Assembly: GCA_030065095.1 (NCBI GenBank)
Contig: JASJDP010000005.1
Coordinates: 161,947 to 225,946, forward strand
Reading direction: 5' to 3'
Length of the DNA: 64,000 nt
Source: Rhodobacter sp.
GTDB taxonomy: Bacteria; Pseudomonadota; Alphaproteobacteria; Rhodobacterales; Rhodobacteraceae
Part shown: piece after piece, positions 9,210 through 17,652 of the stretch
Numbering within the stretch: position 1 is the first letter of the stretch
How the letters are laid out: every line of letters begins with the position of its first letter
Made by a program: the position numbers and the translations under genes
The notes under the pieces: model-generated
Told to the model about the DNA's origin: nothing
The model's database searches: none
What the model saw: the letters and a program-made list of their open reading frames with translations, nothing else

Positions 9210-10070
9210 CTAGAAAGGCGCCTGCTGATGGCGCAGCCGGTATTGTCGGGGGGTCACGCCGTATTGCGCGCGAAACAGCCGGTAGAAATGGCTGAGGTTC
9301 TCAAAGCCGCAGGTGCGCGCGACCTCGGGGATCGCATCCCGTCCGTGACCCAGCAGCATCGCCGCATGCTCGATCCGGACCCGGTTGACGAAGGCCGATG
9401 GCGTCTGGCCCAGTTCGGTACGCGTCACCCGGCAGACATGTTCGTGGCTGCGGCCGGCGGCATCGACGAACCCCGCCGATCCGCGACGGAACACCTCCGG
9501 GTCCCGAACCGCCTGACAGGCGGCGGTGAACCAGTGGGGCGCGGTGCTGTTTGGGTGCGACTTCCGCTCGACCACGCGATTGATCAGCGTCAGCAGAAAC
9601 TCCTCGATCCGTGCAAGCGACCGGATCGAGCTGCGCAGCTCCTGCGCCACATTCACTGCGCGTTCAAATCGCGGCCCCTGCAGCACATAGGCTTCCGGCT
9701 GCGGGCCGTCCCAGTCGAAGAACCGCCCGCTGAACTCGTCGGGATAGCGGACGACCAGGTGCGCGGCGGTGTCGACGCGAAACATCACGTTGATGATCTG
9801 GCATCCGGTCTGGCGGTTGGCGCTGAAGGCATGCGCGTCCTGCGGACGGACAAAGGCCAGATGCCCGGGTGTCAGCCGTTCGGTCCGGCCATTCACCCAA
9901 TGCAGCGTCTTGCCCTTTTCGATCAGAAAGACCTCGAAATAGTCGTGATCATGCGCCCTGTCCGGAAACCTCCGCTCGAGCTGTTTACGCGCAAAATGAA
10001 ACGCTTCGCCGGCGTCGATGTAATCGTCGATATGGAATCGGGTGACCTGCAACGGGACAATTCCGGACAA
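9210..10070 (-). CDS. AraC-family transcriptional regulator
   Basis: A 286-residue regulator with an N-terminal cupin-type sensing domain (HDHDYFEVFLIEKG near residue 40, then the LTPGHLAFVRPQDAHAF strand) and a C-terminal double helix-turn-helix of the AraC type (FVNRVRIEHAAMLL and VARTCGFENLSHFYRLFRAQYG, residues about 225-272). It is divergent from the PhyH/ABC/GH38 operon with only 113 bp between start codons, so it very likely controls that operon in response to the imported sugar or a breakdown product. That last point is inference from position. Confidence 0.92.
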   Translation of the reverse strand: MSGIVPLQVTRFHIDDYIDAGEAFHFARKQLERRFPDRAHDHDYFEVFLIEKGKTLHWVNGRTERLTPGHLAFVRPQDAHAFSANRQTGCQIINVMFRVDTAAHLVVRYPDEFSGRFFDWDGPQPEAYVLQGPRFERAVNVAQELRSSIRSLARIEEFLLTLINRVVERKSHPNSTAPHWFTAACQAVRDPEVFRRGSAGFVDAAGRSHEHVCRVTRTELGQTPSAFVNRVRIEHAAMLLGHGRDAIPEVARTCGFENLSHFYRLFRAQYGVTPRQYRLRHQQAPF

Positions 10071-10183
10071 TAAAACGATGGATTCACCCAGAAAATATCA
10101 AAATAGAACAAGAAAAAGTCAAGCTGTGGTGATGCGCGCCTGCCGCCGTTTGCCTAGGCTTGGCTGGAAACGGGGGGCGTTCG
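10071..10183. promoter_or_regulatory. divergent control region between AraC gene and PhyH/ABC/GH38 operon
   Basis: The 113 bp gap is clearly AT-richer than its flanks, with A-tracts around 10095-10125 (GAAAATATCAAAATAG and AAGAAAAAGTC). It must carry the promoters of both the minus-strand regulator and the plus-strand operon. No operator half-sites could be assigned with confidence. GGGGGGCG at 10172-10179 serves as the ribosome site for the plus-strand gene. Confidence 0.6.
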
Positions 10184-11011
10184 ATGCTCGACGAATTCCA
10201 GGACCTCAGATTCGACCCGGTGGTTAACCCGTCGCCCAAACGGCTGTCGCCGGCGCAGATCGACCACTATAACCGCCTGGGATTCATCCAGCCGTTCGAC
10301 ATCTTCCCGCCGGACGAAATCGCCCGCATCCGGGCCTATGCCGACCGGCTGATGGCGGATATGCGTCAGGACGGCGCCTATGGCGTCAACTGCTATCAGG
10401 CGCGGCTGGCCGGTCTTTGGGATATCGCCACCGACGCCCGCATCCTGGACCATGTCGAGGATATCATCGGGCCCGATATCCTCTGCTGGGCCAGCGCGAT
10501 CCTGTCGAAGGCGCCGCATGATCCCAAGGCCGTGCCCTGGCATCAGGATGCCGCATTCTGGCACCTCGCACCGGCCCGCACGGTCACCGTCTGGCTGGCG
10601 ATCGACGATGCGGACGCGGGCAATTCGGCGATGCGGTTCATCCCGGGCACCCATGACAGGGGGGCGATGAAGCTGAGGGCAACCAAGACCGGGGTAAACG
10701 TCTTTCATATAGAGACCGAGGGCGCCGACGACTTGGGCCAGCCGTTCACCAATATGCTGAAGGCGGGGCAGGTCTCGCTCCATGCCGATATGCTGGTTCA
10801 CGGATCGCTGCCCAATAGATCCGGCCGCCGCCGCTGTGGGCTGACCCTGCGCTATTGCCCGCCCGAGGTGCGGATCACCGACGCGGCCTGGGCAAAGGGT
10901 GTGGAGGCCATCCAGTGCCGGGGCGAGGCCGGCCATTGGCGCACCCACCCGCGCCCGGACAACGACGACATCACCAAGACCTCCAGCCCGCATGTGGTGG
11001 GCAACAACTGA
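10184..11011 (+). CDS. phytanoyl-CoA dioxygenase (PhyH) family Fe(II)/2-oxoglutarate oxygenase 1
   Basis: The 275-residue enzyme belongs to the PhyH/EctD superfamily, which hydroxylates or oxidatively cleaves small molecules using Fe(II), O2 and 2-oxoglutarate. The facial triad is visible as His120-Gln-Asp122 (VPWHQDAAFW) and His206 (LVHGSLPNRS), followed by arginines that would bind 2-oxoglutarate. ATG 10184 is preceded by a GGGGGG ribosome site; a TTG at 10160 is a weaker choice. It is the first gene of the operon driven away from the AraC regulator, separated from the binding-protein gene by 341 bp with two hairpins. Substrate unknown, presumably tied to the imported glycoside. Confidence 0.9.
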   Translation: MLDEFQDLRFDPVVNPSPKRLSPAQIDHYNRLGFIQPFDIFPPDEIARIRAYADRLMADMRQDGAYGVNCYQARLAGLWDIATDARILDHVEDIIGPDILCWASAILSKAPHDPKAVPWHQDAAFWHLAPARTVTVWLAIDDADAGNSAMRFIPGTHDRGAMKLRATKTGVNVFHIETEGADDLGQPFTNMLKAGQVSLHADMLVHGSLPNRSGRRRCGLTLRYCPPEVRITDAAWAKGVEAIQCRGEAGHWRTHPRPDNDDITKTSSPHVVGNN

Positions 11012-11053
11012 CAGGGAAAGGACCGGATTGCGGACAAAACGGCACGGACACGC

Positions 11054-11126
11054 GGCCCTCGGTCTTCTCCCAACCGAGGGCCCCGGCGTCATAACCGGCC
11101 CCTGTCCACCGGACGGGGCCGGTTAT
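11054..11126 (+). terminator. two perfect stem-loops in the PhyH1 / binding-protein gap
   Basis: The first hairpin pairs GGCCCTCGGT (11054-11063) with ACCGAGGGCC (11073-11082). The second pairs ATAACCGGCCCC (11091-11102) with GGGGCCGGTTAT (11115-11126), a 12 bp perfect stem with a 12-base loop. Neither is followed by a T-run, so simple intrinsic termination is not certain; they could set transcript ends or protect the 5' end of the binding-protein mRNA. The gene-free region 11012-11352 otherwise shows only the leader of the next gene, with GGGAGAAGAC as ribosome site. Confidence 0.6.
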
Positions 11127-11352
11127 GCACCCATTTGCGCCCGTTCCGACCGTATCCCTATCCGGTCCGCACAGGGTCATCGTCATGCTGTTCCCGACGC
11201 ATACGGAGTGCCCTCGAAATCGCACGCACGTTTGTTGAAGTCCCCGATTGCACACGCAGACCGGTCACGGCCATGTCCGTCGGGAAATGGATTTCGGGCC
11301 GAGCCGCCCGGCAAGAATGGGGTCAAAGGCCCCGCAAAATAGGGAGAAGACA

Positions 11353-13080
11353 ATGAAATTAGGAAAGACCGTCACGCTGGCCTCGGCGCTTGCGCTTTTG
11401 GTCACGGGTGCCCTGGCGCAGGATGTTGCACGCGAGGATACCGTGATCTTCGACCTCGACCGCACCATCAAAGACCCGGAGAACTTCAATTGGATGACCC
11501 CGGGCACCAAGCGGATGCACGGCGCGCACCAGGCGATGTGGGAGCCGCTGTTCATCCTCAACTACGGCACCGGCGAGCTTGACCCCTGGCTCGGCACCGA
11601 GATCACTCCTAACGCTACCAACGACGAATGGGTGCTGAAGATCCGCCAGGGCGTCGAGTGGTCCGACGGCGAAGCCTTCGATGCCGACGACGTGGTCTTT
11701 ACCGTCGGCATGGCGATCTCGAACGAGGATATCTCCAGCCGCGAGGCCTCGACCGTCCGCGCCCAGGTCGCAAGCGTCGAAAAGGTCGACCCCATGACCG
11801 TCAAGTTCACGCTGACGGCGCCGAACCCGCGCTTTGCCGTGGAAAACTTCGGCGTGCGCATCTTCGGGTCGTTCCTGATCATGCCGCAGCATATCTGGGA
11901 GGGTCAGGATCCGGCGACCTTCGCCTTCTACCCGCCCATCGGCACGGGCCCCTATACCTACACCTCGGGCGCCACCAACCGGATGATCTGGGACCGCAAC
12001 GACGACTGGTGGGGCGCCAAGGCCGGCTTTCAGGACCTGCCCGAACCCAAGCGCCTGATCTGGCTGGAATCCGGCGGCGCCGAAAGCCGCGCCCAGCTGA
12101 TGGCCACCAACCAGATGGATGCCGCCCAGAATGTCAGCGTCGGCACGTTCGAGGCGATCTCGTTCCAGAACCCCAAGGTCATCGCCTGGCATAACGGCTA
12201 CCCCTATGCCAGCGCCGACCCCTGCGCCCGGCAGCTGGAAATCAACACCACCGTCGGCCCCTGGGACGATCCGGCCCTGCGCCGCGCGGTCAACCACATC
12301 ATCGACCGCAACCAGATCGTGAACGTGGCGATCGAGGGCGCGACGGTGCCCTCCGAGACGATGTTCGTGCAATACGGCTCGATGGCGCCCTATATCGACG
12401 CCGTGAAGGCCGCTGGTCACGGCCTGTCGCCCACGGCCGATGTTGCCGCCGGACAGGCACTGATCGAGGCGGCCGGCTATGCGATGGGTGATGATGGGAT
12501 CTATGAAAAGGACGGCGAGGACCTTGCCGTCAAGATCCATGTCAACTCCGCCTCGACCGAATATACCAAGACCATCGACGTCATCGTCGAACAGCTGAAC
12601 CGAGCCGGCATCAAGGCCTCTTCGGTGCCGGTCGAAAACGGCGTCTTCTGGGGCGAGGTGCTGCCCTTCGGCGCCTACGAGATGTCCTATAGCTGGCTCA
12701 GCTGCGGGTCGGTCAACGAACCCTGGGCCTCGATGGGCCGCTACACGGTCAAGGACGTCGTGCCGGTGGGCGAACGCTCGCCCGGGTTCAACAACACGGC
12801 ACGCTGGGCGGACGCCTCGGCCGAGGCCTATTCGGCCATCGTCGATCAGATGGCCAACAAGGCGCTCGGCGATCCCGACGTGCCGGGCATGGTCGCCGAG
12901 GCCTATGCGCATCTGGCCGACGGCATGCCGTTCATCCCGCTTGTACAGTCGGCGAAACTTCTGCCGCTGAACACCACCTATTGGGAAGGCTGGCCGACGA
13001 ACGACAATTACTACAACCACCCGTTTTTCTGGTGGAACTCGACGCATCAGATGATCCACAACCTGACCAAGGCCAACTGA
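11353..13080 (+). CDS. ABC transporter substrate-binding protein, family 5 (peptide/oligosaccharide type)
   Basis: A 575-residue periplasmic protein with a signal peptide (about residues 1-22, ending GALAQ). The domain order and segments such as ITPNATNDEWVLKIRQGVEW, DADDVVFTVGM and the LRRAVNHIIDRNQIV block are those of the DppA/OppA family. The family binds peptides, nickel, opines or, in many marine and rhizobial bacteria, plant- or algal-derived oligosaccharides; the GH38 enzyme in the same operon favours a mannose-containing ligand. ATG 11353 follows a strong ribosome site; the frame is open upstream to 11248 but that part is not protein-like. It feeds the permeases and ATPase downstream. 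Confidence 0.93.
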   Translation: MKLGKTVTLASALALLVTGALAQDVAREDTVIFDLDRTIKDPENFNWMTPGTKRMHGAHQAMWEPLFILNYGTGELDPWLGTEITPNATNDEWVLKIRQGVEWSDGEAFDADDVVFTVGMAISNEDISSREASTVRAQVASVEKVDPMTVKFTLTAPNPRFAVENFGVRIFGSFLIMPQHIWEGQDPATFAFYPPIGTGPYTYTSGATNRMIWDRNDDWWGAKAGFQDLPEPKRLIWLESGGAESRAQLMATNQMDAAQNVSVGTFEAISFQNPKVIAWHNGYPYASADPCARQLEINTTVGPWDDPALRRAVNHIIDRNQIVNVAIEGATVPSETMFVQYGSMAPYIDAVKAAGHGLSPTADVAAGQALIEAAGYAMGDDGIYEKDGEDLAVKIHVNSASTEYTKTIDVIVEQLNRAGIKASSVPVENGVFWGEVLPFGAYEMSYSWLSCGSVNEPWASMGRYTVKDVVPVGERSPGFNNTARWADASAEAYSAIVDQMANKALGDPDVPGMVAEAYAHLADGMPFIPLVQSAKLLPLNTTYWEGWPTNDNYYNHPFFWWNSTHQMIHNLTKAN

Positions 13081-13141
13081 GGTCCCATCGGCGGGGCGGT
13101 CATGCCCCGCTTCCCCTTCCACCGATCCGGAGACCGGGCGG

Positions 13142-13909
13142 ATGTCGGATATCAAGAGCTTCTTCGCCGAACAGGGCTACTACCATTCGCGCGGTCTCTT
13201 CTCTCCTGCCGAAATCGCCGAGCTCGAAGAGGATTTCGACCGTATCGTCGCCCAGCTCTCGGCCTCCGGCGAAAAGATCGACGCCACCTGGGACGGCGGC
13301 GAGGCGGCCAGGATCGCCCGTACGGGCGACAGCATCCTGCACACGCACAATGTCCAGCAATATTCCCGCCGCTGGCTCGACGCCTTCCTGAACCCGCGTT
13401 TTCTGGACGTGGCCGAGGCGATCCTCGGCCCCGACATCGTCCTGCACCACTCCAAGCTTTTCCAGAAGCCCAGCGAACAGGGCTCGCCCTTTCCGATGCA
13501 CCAGGACTGGCCGTATTTCCCCACCGTCGCCGATACGATGATCGCCGGCATCATCCATGTGTCCAGGGCGACCGATCGGATGGGCTGTCTGCGGGTCTAC
13601 CCCGGCAGCCACCGGCTGGGCCGGATCGAGGGGGCCGACGGCCGGCGGCCCAACGCGGTGTTGTCGCGCTATCCCATCGAGCGTGCCGAGATCGTCGAGG
13701 CAGAACCGGGCGACGTGGTATTCTTCCACTACTTCACCCTGCACGGCTCCATGCCGAACCGGTCGGACCGGACGCGCAAGACGGTGCTCTGCCAGATGTA
13801 CGCGGGCACGGACCAGGTCGAGGAGGGCAACCGGCATCCCGACGAACGGTTGGTCCTGCGCGGCTGGAACAGCCGGATCTCGCGCACGCTCGCAGGACAG
13901 GCGGCGTGA
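13142..13909 (+). CDS. phytanoyl-CoA dioxygenase (PhyH) family Fe(II)/2-oxoglutarate oxygenase 2
   Basis: A second, clearly different PhyH-family enzyme (255 residues). Metal ligands are His120-Gln-Asp122 (PMHQDWPYFP) and His201 (TLHGSMPNRSDRTRK, also giving the 2-oxoglutarate arginine). The CLRVYPGSHRLGR strand is typical of the family. It lies 61 bp after the binding protein and 73 bp before the first permease, so it is embedded in the importer operon. Having two such oxygenases in one transport operon suggests successive oxidations of the same imported compound or of two parts of it. Specific reaction unknown. Confidence 0.9.
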   Translation: MSDIKSFFAEQGYYHSRGLFSPAEIAELEEDFDRIVAQLSASGEKIDATWDGGEAARIARTGDSILHTHNVQQYSRRWLDAFLNPRFLDVAEAILGPDIVLHHSKLFQKPSEQGSPFPMHQDWPYFPTVADTMIAGIIHVSRATDRMGCLRVYPGSHRLGRIEGADGRRPNAVLSRYPIERAEIVEAEPGDVVFFHYFTLHGSMPNRSDRTRKTVLCQMYAGTDQVEEGNRHPDERLVLRGWNSRISRTLAGQAA

Positions 13910-13982
13910 TGCGCTCGACCGGAAGGAAGTCCGATGGACGTCCGATGCAAGCCCGATACAAATCCGATGCCGGATCCCAACA

Positions 13983-14996
13983 ATGAGACTCCCGCGAAAA
14001 TACCTCGTCAACCGGCTGGTCACGCTGTTCCTCACGGTCTGGATCGCCGCCACCCTGATCTGGATCATCCCCCGCCTCTCGCCAGTCGATCCGGCGGATA
14101 TCATGCTGGGCCGCATGGCCGCCGGAGCCGGGGCCGTCGAGAACGCGGATGCCATTCTGGAACAGTTGAAAGAGAACTTCGGCCTGAACGATCCTCTGGT
14201 CGTTCAATACGTCAAATATCTGAAAAACATCGTCCTGTTCGACTTCGGCCTCAGCACCGCGACCTTCCCGACCAAGGTGTCCAGCCTGATCGCGCGGGCG
14301 CTTCCCTGGACGTTGGGCCTGATGCTGTTGTCGCTGGTCATCACCTTCTTCATCGGCAACCTCCTGGGCGCGCTGATGGTCTGGAGCCATTCGCCCAGGC
14401 TGGTCCGCGTCGCGATCCCGGCCGCGATGGTTTTCACCTCGATTCCCCCGATACTCAGCGGCCTTCTGCTGATGTGGGTCTTCGCCGCCAAACTCCGCTG
14501 GTTTCCGCTGACCGGCGCCTATGGGCTGACGGTCGAGCCGGGCTGGAACTGGGCGTTCGTTCAGTCCGTCCTGCACCACGGATTCCTGCCCGCCCTGTCC
14601 ATCGTCATCGTCACGTTCGGGTTCTGGGCGCTGGGTATGCGCGGCCTGATGATCACCGTGCAGGGCGAGGATTACGTCAAGCTGGCCGAGGCCAAGGGCC
14701 TGCGCCCACGCTACATCCTTTACAAGTACATGATACGGAACGCGATTTTGCCGCAGATCACGGCATTCGCGCTGAAGATCGGCCTGCTGATCGCGGGCCA
14801 GGTGCTGGTCGAGCGCATCTTTGCCTATAATGGCATGGGCAAGCTGTTGTACGACGCGATCCTCGACCAGGATTTTCCCGTCATCCAGGGCGTCAGCTTT
14901 GTCATCATCCTTATGACGGCGGTGTCGGTATTCCTTGTCGATCTGGTCTATCCGTTCATCGACCCTCGTATCCGGCACGAGGGGGCGACGTCATGA
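13983..14996 (+). CDS. ABC transporter permease (DppB/OppB-like)
   Basis: The 337-residue inner-membrane permease starts MRLPRKYLVNRLVTLFLTVW and has about six membrane helices. The EAA-type coupling loop EAKGLRPRYILYKYMIRNAI near residue 245 would contact the ATPase. It pairs with the next gene, whose ATG overlaps its stop (ATGA). The open frame extends far upstream, but this overlaps the PhyH2 gene and is not protein-like; ATG 13983 gives the family's normal N terminus. The ribosome site is weak. Part of the importer 11353-17652. Confidence 0.93.
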   Translation: MRLPRKYLVNRLVTLFLTVWIAATLIWIIPRLSPVDPADIMLGRMAAGAGAVENADAILEQLKENFGLNDPLVVQYVKYLKNIVLFDFGLSTATFPTKVSSLIARALPWTLGLMLLSLVITFFIGNLLGALMVWSHSPRLVRVAIPAAMVFTSIPPILSGLLLMWVFAAKLRWFPLTGAYGLTVEPGWNWAFVQSVLHHGFLPALSIVIVTFGFWALGMRGLMITVQGEDYVKLAEAKGLRPRYILYKYMIRNAILPQITAFALKIGLLIAGQVLVERIFAYNGMGKLLYDAILDQDFPVIQGVSFVIILMTAVSVFLVDLVYPFIDPRIRHEGATS

Positions 14997-15916
14997 CCGA
15001 TGCCCCGCTCACCCGCGCCGACCGCCGGCTGCAGCGGCGCATGCGCCGCTTTGACAACCCGTGGCTCAACCCGAAACTGTTGTGGGGCATCGGCCTGCTT
15101 CTGGGCATCGTCGCGCTTGGCCTGATCGGCCGGATGCTGTGGAATCTCGACCTTGTCTTCACCGGCTCAGCCACCCTGAAACTGCCGCCCGTCGGGTTCG
15201 AGAACCTGCGCAGGCAGCCCGGCGTCTGGGACCATCCGCTGGGCACCGACGGGTCGGGCCGCGACATGCTGGCGCTGATCGTCATCGGCGCGCCCAACTC
15301 GCTGTTCGTAGGTCTGATGGCCAGCCTGATCGGCATGGGCACCGGTATCGTCCTGGGCTTCACCGCGGGTTTCGTCGGCGGGCGGACCGACGATGTCATC
15401 CGCGTGCTGTCCGACGTAATGATCACCATCCCGCCGCTTCTGATCCTGGTCGTCTTTCAATCCGCCTTCGGCGATGTCAGCCTGACGATGATGGCGCTGC
15501 TGATCGCCGGGTTCGTCTGGCAATCACCCACCCGGCTGATCCGCGCGCAGGTACTGTCGATGAGGCAATCCGGCTACGTCCAGATGGCGCAGCTGTCCGG
15601 CGCGCCGACGCATCACATCATGTTCCGCGAGATGCTGCCGAACCTCGTCCCCTACCTCTTCGGCAGCTTCATCGCCAATGTCACCACGTCGATCGTCACC
15701 GCCGTCGGTCTCGAGGTCCTGGGCCTCGGTCCGCAACGCATTCCCACGCTGGGCCGCACGATCTATGAGGCGATCAACGCAGGCGCGCTGATCCAGAACC
15801 TTTGGTGGTGGTGGGGCATTCCGACGATCCTGCTGGCGGTGATGTTCATCGGGCTTCTGCTGATCAATCTCGGGCTCGACGAGGTCTCGAACCCGCGGCT
15901 CCGGAGGCTGTCATGA
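14993..15916 (+). CDS. ABC transporter permease (DppC/OppC-like)
   Basis: A 307-residue second permease half. It has a cytoplasmic charged N terminus, a first helix near residues 32-52, a periplasmic segment containing HPLGTDGSGRDMLALIVIGA, the DppC hallmark, and further helices with the coupling loop LSGAPTHHIMFREMLPNL. It overlaps both neighbours by 4 bp, so stoichiometric translation with DppB and the ATPase is likely. Function: one half of the membrane channel for the family-5 importer. Confidence 0.93.
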   Translation: MTDAPLTRADRRLQRRMRRFDNPWLNPKLLWGIGLLLGIVALGLIGRMLWNLDLVFTGSATLKLPPVGFENLRRQPGVWDHPLGTDGSGRDMLALIVIGAPNSLFVGLMASLIGMGTGIVLGFTAGFVGGRTDDVIRVLSDVMITIPPLLILVVFQSAFGDVSLTMMALLIAGFVWQSPTRLIRAQVLSMRQSGYVQMAQLSGAPTHHIMFREMLPNLVPYLFGSFIANVTTSIVTAVGLEVLGLGPQRIPTLGRTIYEAINAGALIQNLWWWWGIPTILLAVMFIGLLLINLGLDEVSNPRLRRLS

Positions 15917-17652
15917 CAGACTCCGGCGGCAAGCCCGTCCTGACTCTGAAGGACCTGTCGATTGAATTCCCGACCCCGCAAGGCATCGTTAAGGCGGTCA
16001 AGAGCCTGTCATTGACCGTTCACCTGGGCCGCCGTGTCGGGTTCATCGGCGAAAGCGGGTCCGGCAAGACCACCACGGCCCTTGGTATCATGCAGATGCT
16101 GGCCGAGCCCGGACGCATATCCGGCGGCCGGATCGATCTTGGCGGGACGGACGTGCTGGGCCTGTCGGACGAGCAGATGCGGCTGACGCGACTGTCCCGC
16201 ATCGCCTATATCCCGCAAGGCGCAATGAACTCGCTCAATCCCGTGATGCGGGTCGAAAACCAACTGTGGGACGGGGTGGTCGCGCATGAGGGCAAGATCG
16301 ATCCTGACGAGTTGAAGCGGCGGTCGGGCGAGGCCCTTGCCAGCGTTGGGCTGGGCGCCCATGTCGGGCGGCTCTATCCGCATGAACTGTCGGGCGGGAT
16401 GAAACAGCGGGTCTGTATCGCACTCGGCATGATCCTGGGCCCCGAACTGATCATCGCGGACGAGCCGACCTCGGCGCTGGATGTCGTGACCCAGCGCCAG
16501 GTGATGCTGACGCTGAAGGACGTGCAGACCAGGATCGGATCGGGCCTGATCCTGATCGGCCACGACATGGGGTTGATGACCCAGTCGGTCGACGAGCTTG
16601 CGGTGTTGAAAGACGGCGTGCTGGTCGAACACGGAACCGTCCGGCAGATCATCGAATCTCCGCAGCACCCCTACACGCAGGATCTGATCTCTTCGGTTCC
16701 GCTTGTCGGCGGAGACAGTTTCCTCAACCCCTCCACCCGCGCCGCCGCGCCGGAACGGGACAGCCGCGAACCGCTGTTGCGGTTCGAGAATGTCTCGAAG
16801 GTCTACGGCGAGGTCACCGCGCTGCATCCCGTTAGCTTCACGCTGCAGGGCGACACGCCCCAGATCATCTCGATCGTCGGCCAATCCGGAAGCGGCAAGT
16901 CGACGATGGGCTCGATCATGCTGGGGTTCAATCCGCCCAGCACCGGCCGCGTCCTGTTCGAAGGGCACGATTTGCTGAGGATCAACGCCGCAGAGACGCT
17001 GAAATTCCGCAAGAACATTCAGGCGGTGTTCCAGGATCCGTATGCCTGTTTCAACCCCTTCTACCGCGTCAGGCACGCGCTGAGATACCCGTTCAAACGC
17101 TTCGGGCTGGCCCGCGACGAGGCGCATATCCAGGCGAAGATGGAAGAGGCCTGCGGCGCCGTCGGTCTTGATCCGGACCTTGTGCTGCCGCGCTATCCGC
17201 ACCAGTTGTCCGGCGGTCAGCGCCAGCGTCTGATCGTCGCCCGCGCCCTGATGCTGAGCCCGAAACTTCTGATCGCGGACGAACCCGTCAGCATGGTCGA
17301 CGCATCTTTGCGCGCGACCATCCTGTCGAACATCTACGATCTCAAGGACAAATACGGGATCTCGATCCTCTACATCACCCATGACCTCGCCACGGCGTAC
17401 CATGTCAGCGACTACGTCATGGTACTGTTCAAGGGCCATGTGGTCGAGGCCGGACCGCCGAAACAGGTGATCGGCGACCCCCAGCACCCCTATACCCAAC
17501 TGCTGATCAACTCGATCCCCTGGCCGGATCTGCACCGAAGCTGGGGCAGGGACGAGGCGGGTTGGGATCCCACCGCCGAAGAGGCGAGAGCGGCCGAGGC
17601 ACCACCGAAACTGCGTGGCAACGTTCCCGGATTCGACCTGGTGGTTCAGTGA
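15913..17652 (+). CDS. dual ABC transporter ATP-binding protein (DppD-DppF fusion)
   Basis: This 579-residue protein fuses the two ATPases of a family-5 importer. The first domain has Walker A GESGSGKTTT, signature LSGGMKQR and Walker B LIIADEPTSALD. The second, from about residue 280, has Walker A GQSGSGKSTM, signature LSGGQRQR and Walker B LLIADEPVSMVD. Each is followed by the oligopeptide-transporter C-terminal motif HPYTQ. ATG 15913 overlaps the permease stop, and its own stop overlaps the GTG of the GH38 gene, which ties uptake to hydrolysis in one transcript. Confidence 0.94.
   Translation: MTDSGGKPVLTLKDLSIEFPTPQGIVKAVKSLSLTVHLGRRVGFIGESGSGKTTTALGIMQMLAEPGRISGGRIDLGGTDVLGLSDEQMRLTRLSRIAYIPQGAMNSLNPVMRVENQLWDGVVAHEGKIDPDELKRRSGEALASVGLGAHVGRLYPHELSGGMKQRVCIALGMILGPELIIADEPTSALDVVTQRQVMLTLKDVQTRIGSGLILIGHDMGLMTQSVDELAVLKDGVLVEHGTVRQIIESPQHPYTQDLISSVPLVGGDSFLNPSTRAAAPERDSREPLLRFENVSKVYGEVTALHPVSFTLQGDTPQIISIVGQSGSGKSTMGSIMLGFNPPSTGRVLFEGHDLLRINAAETLKFRKNIQAVFQDPYACFNPFYRVRHALRYPFKRFGLARDEAHIQAKMEEACGAVGLDPDLVLPRYPHQLSGGQRQRLIVARALMLSPKLLIADEPVSMVDASLRATILSNIYDLKDKYGISILYITHDLATAYHVSDYVMVLFKGHVVEAGPPKQVIGDPQHPYTQLLINSIPWPDLHRSWGRDEAGWDPTAEEARAAEAPPKLRGNVPGFDLVVQ

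Noticed and set aside
16009..17535. 508-codon minus-strand frame opposite the fused ATPase
   Set aside because: Overlaps two complete ABC domains; antisense composition only.
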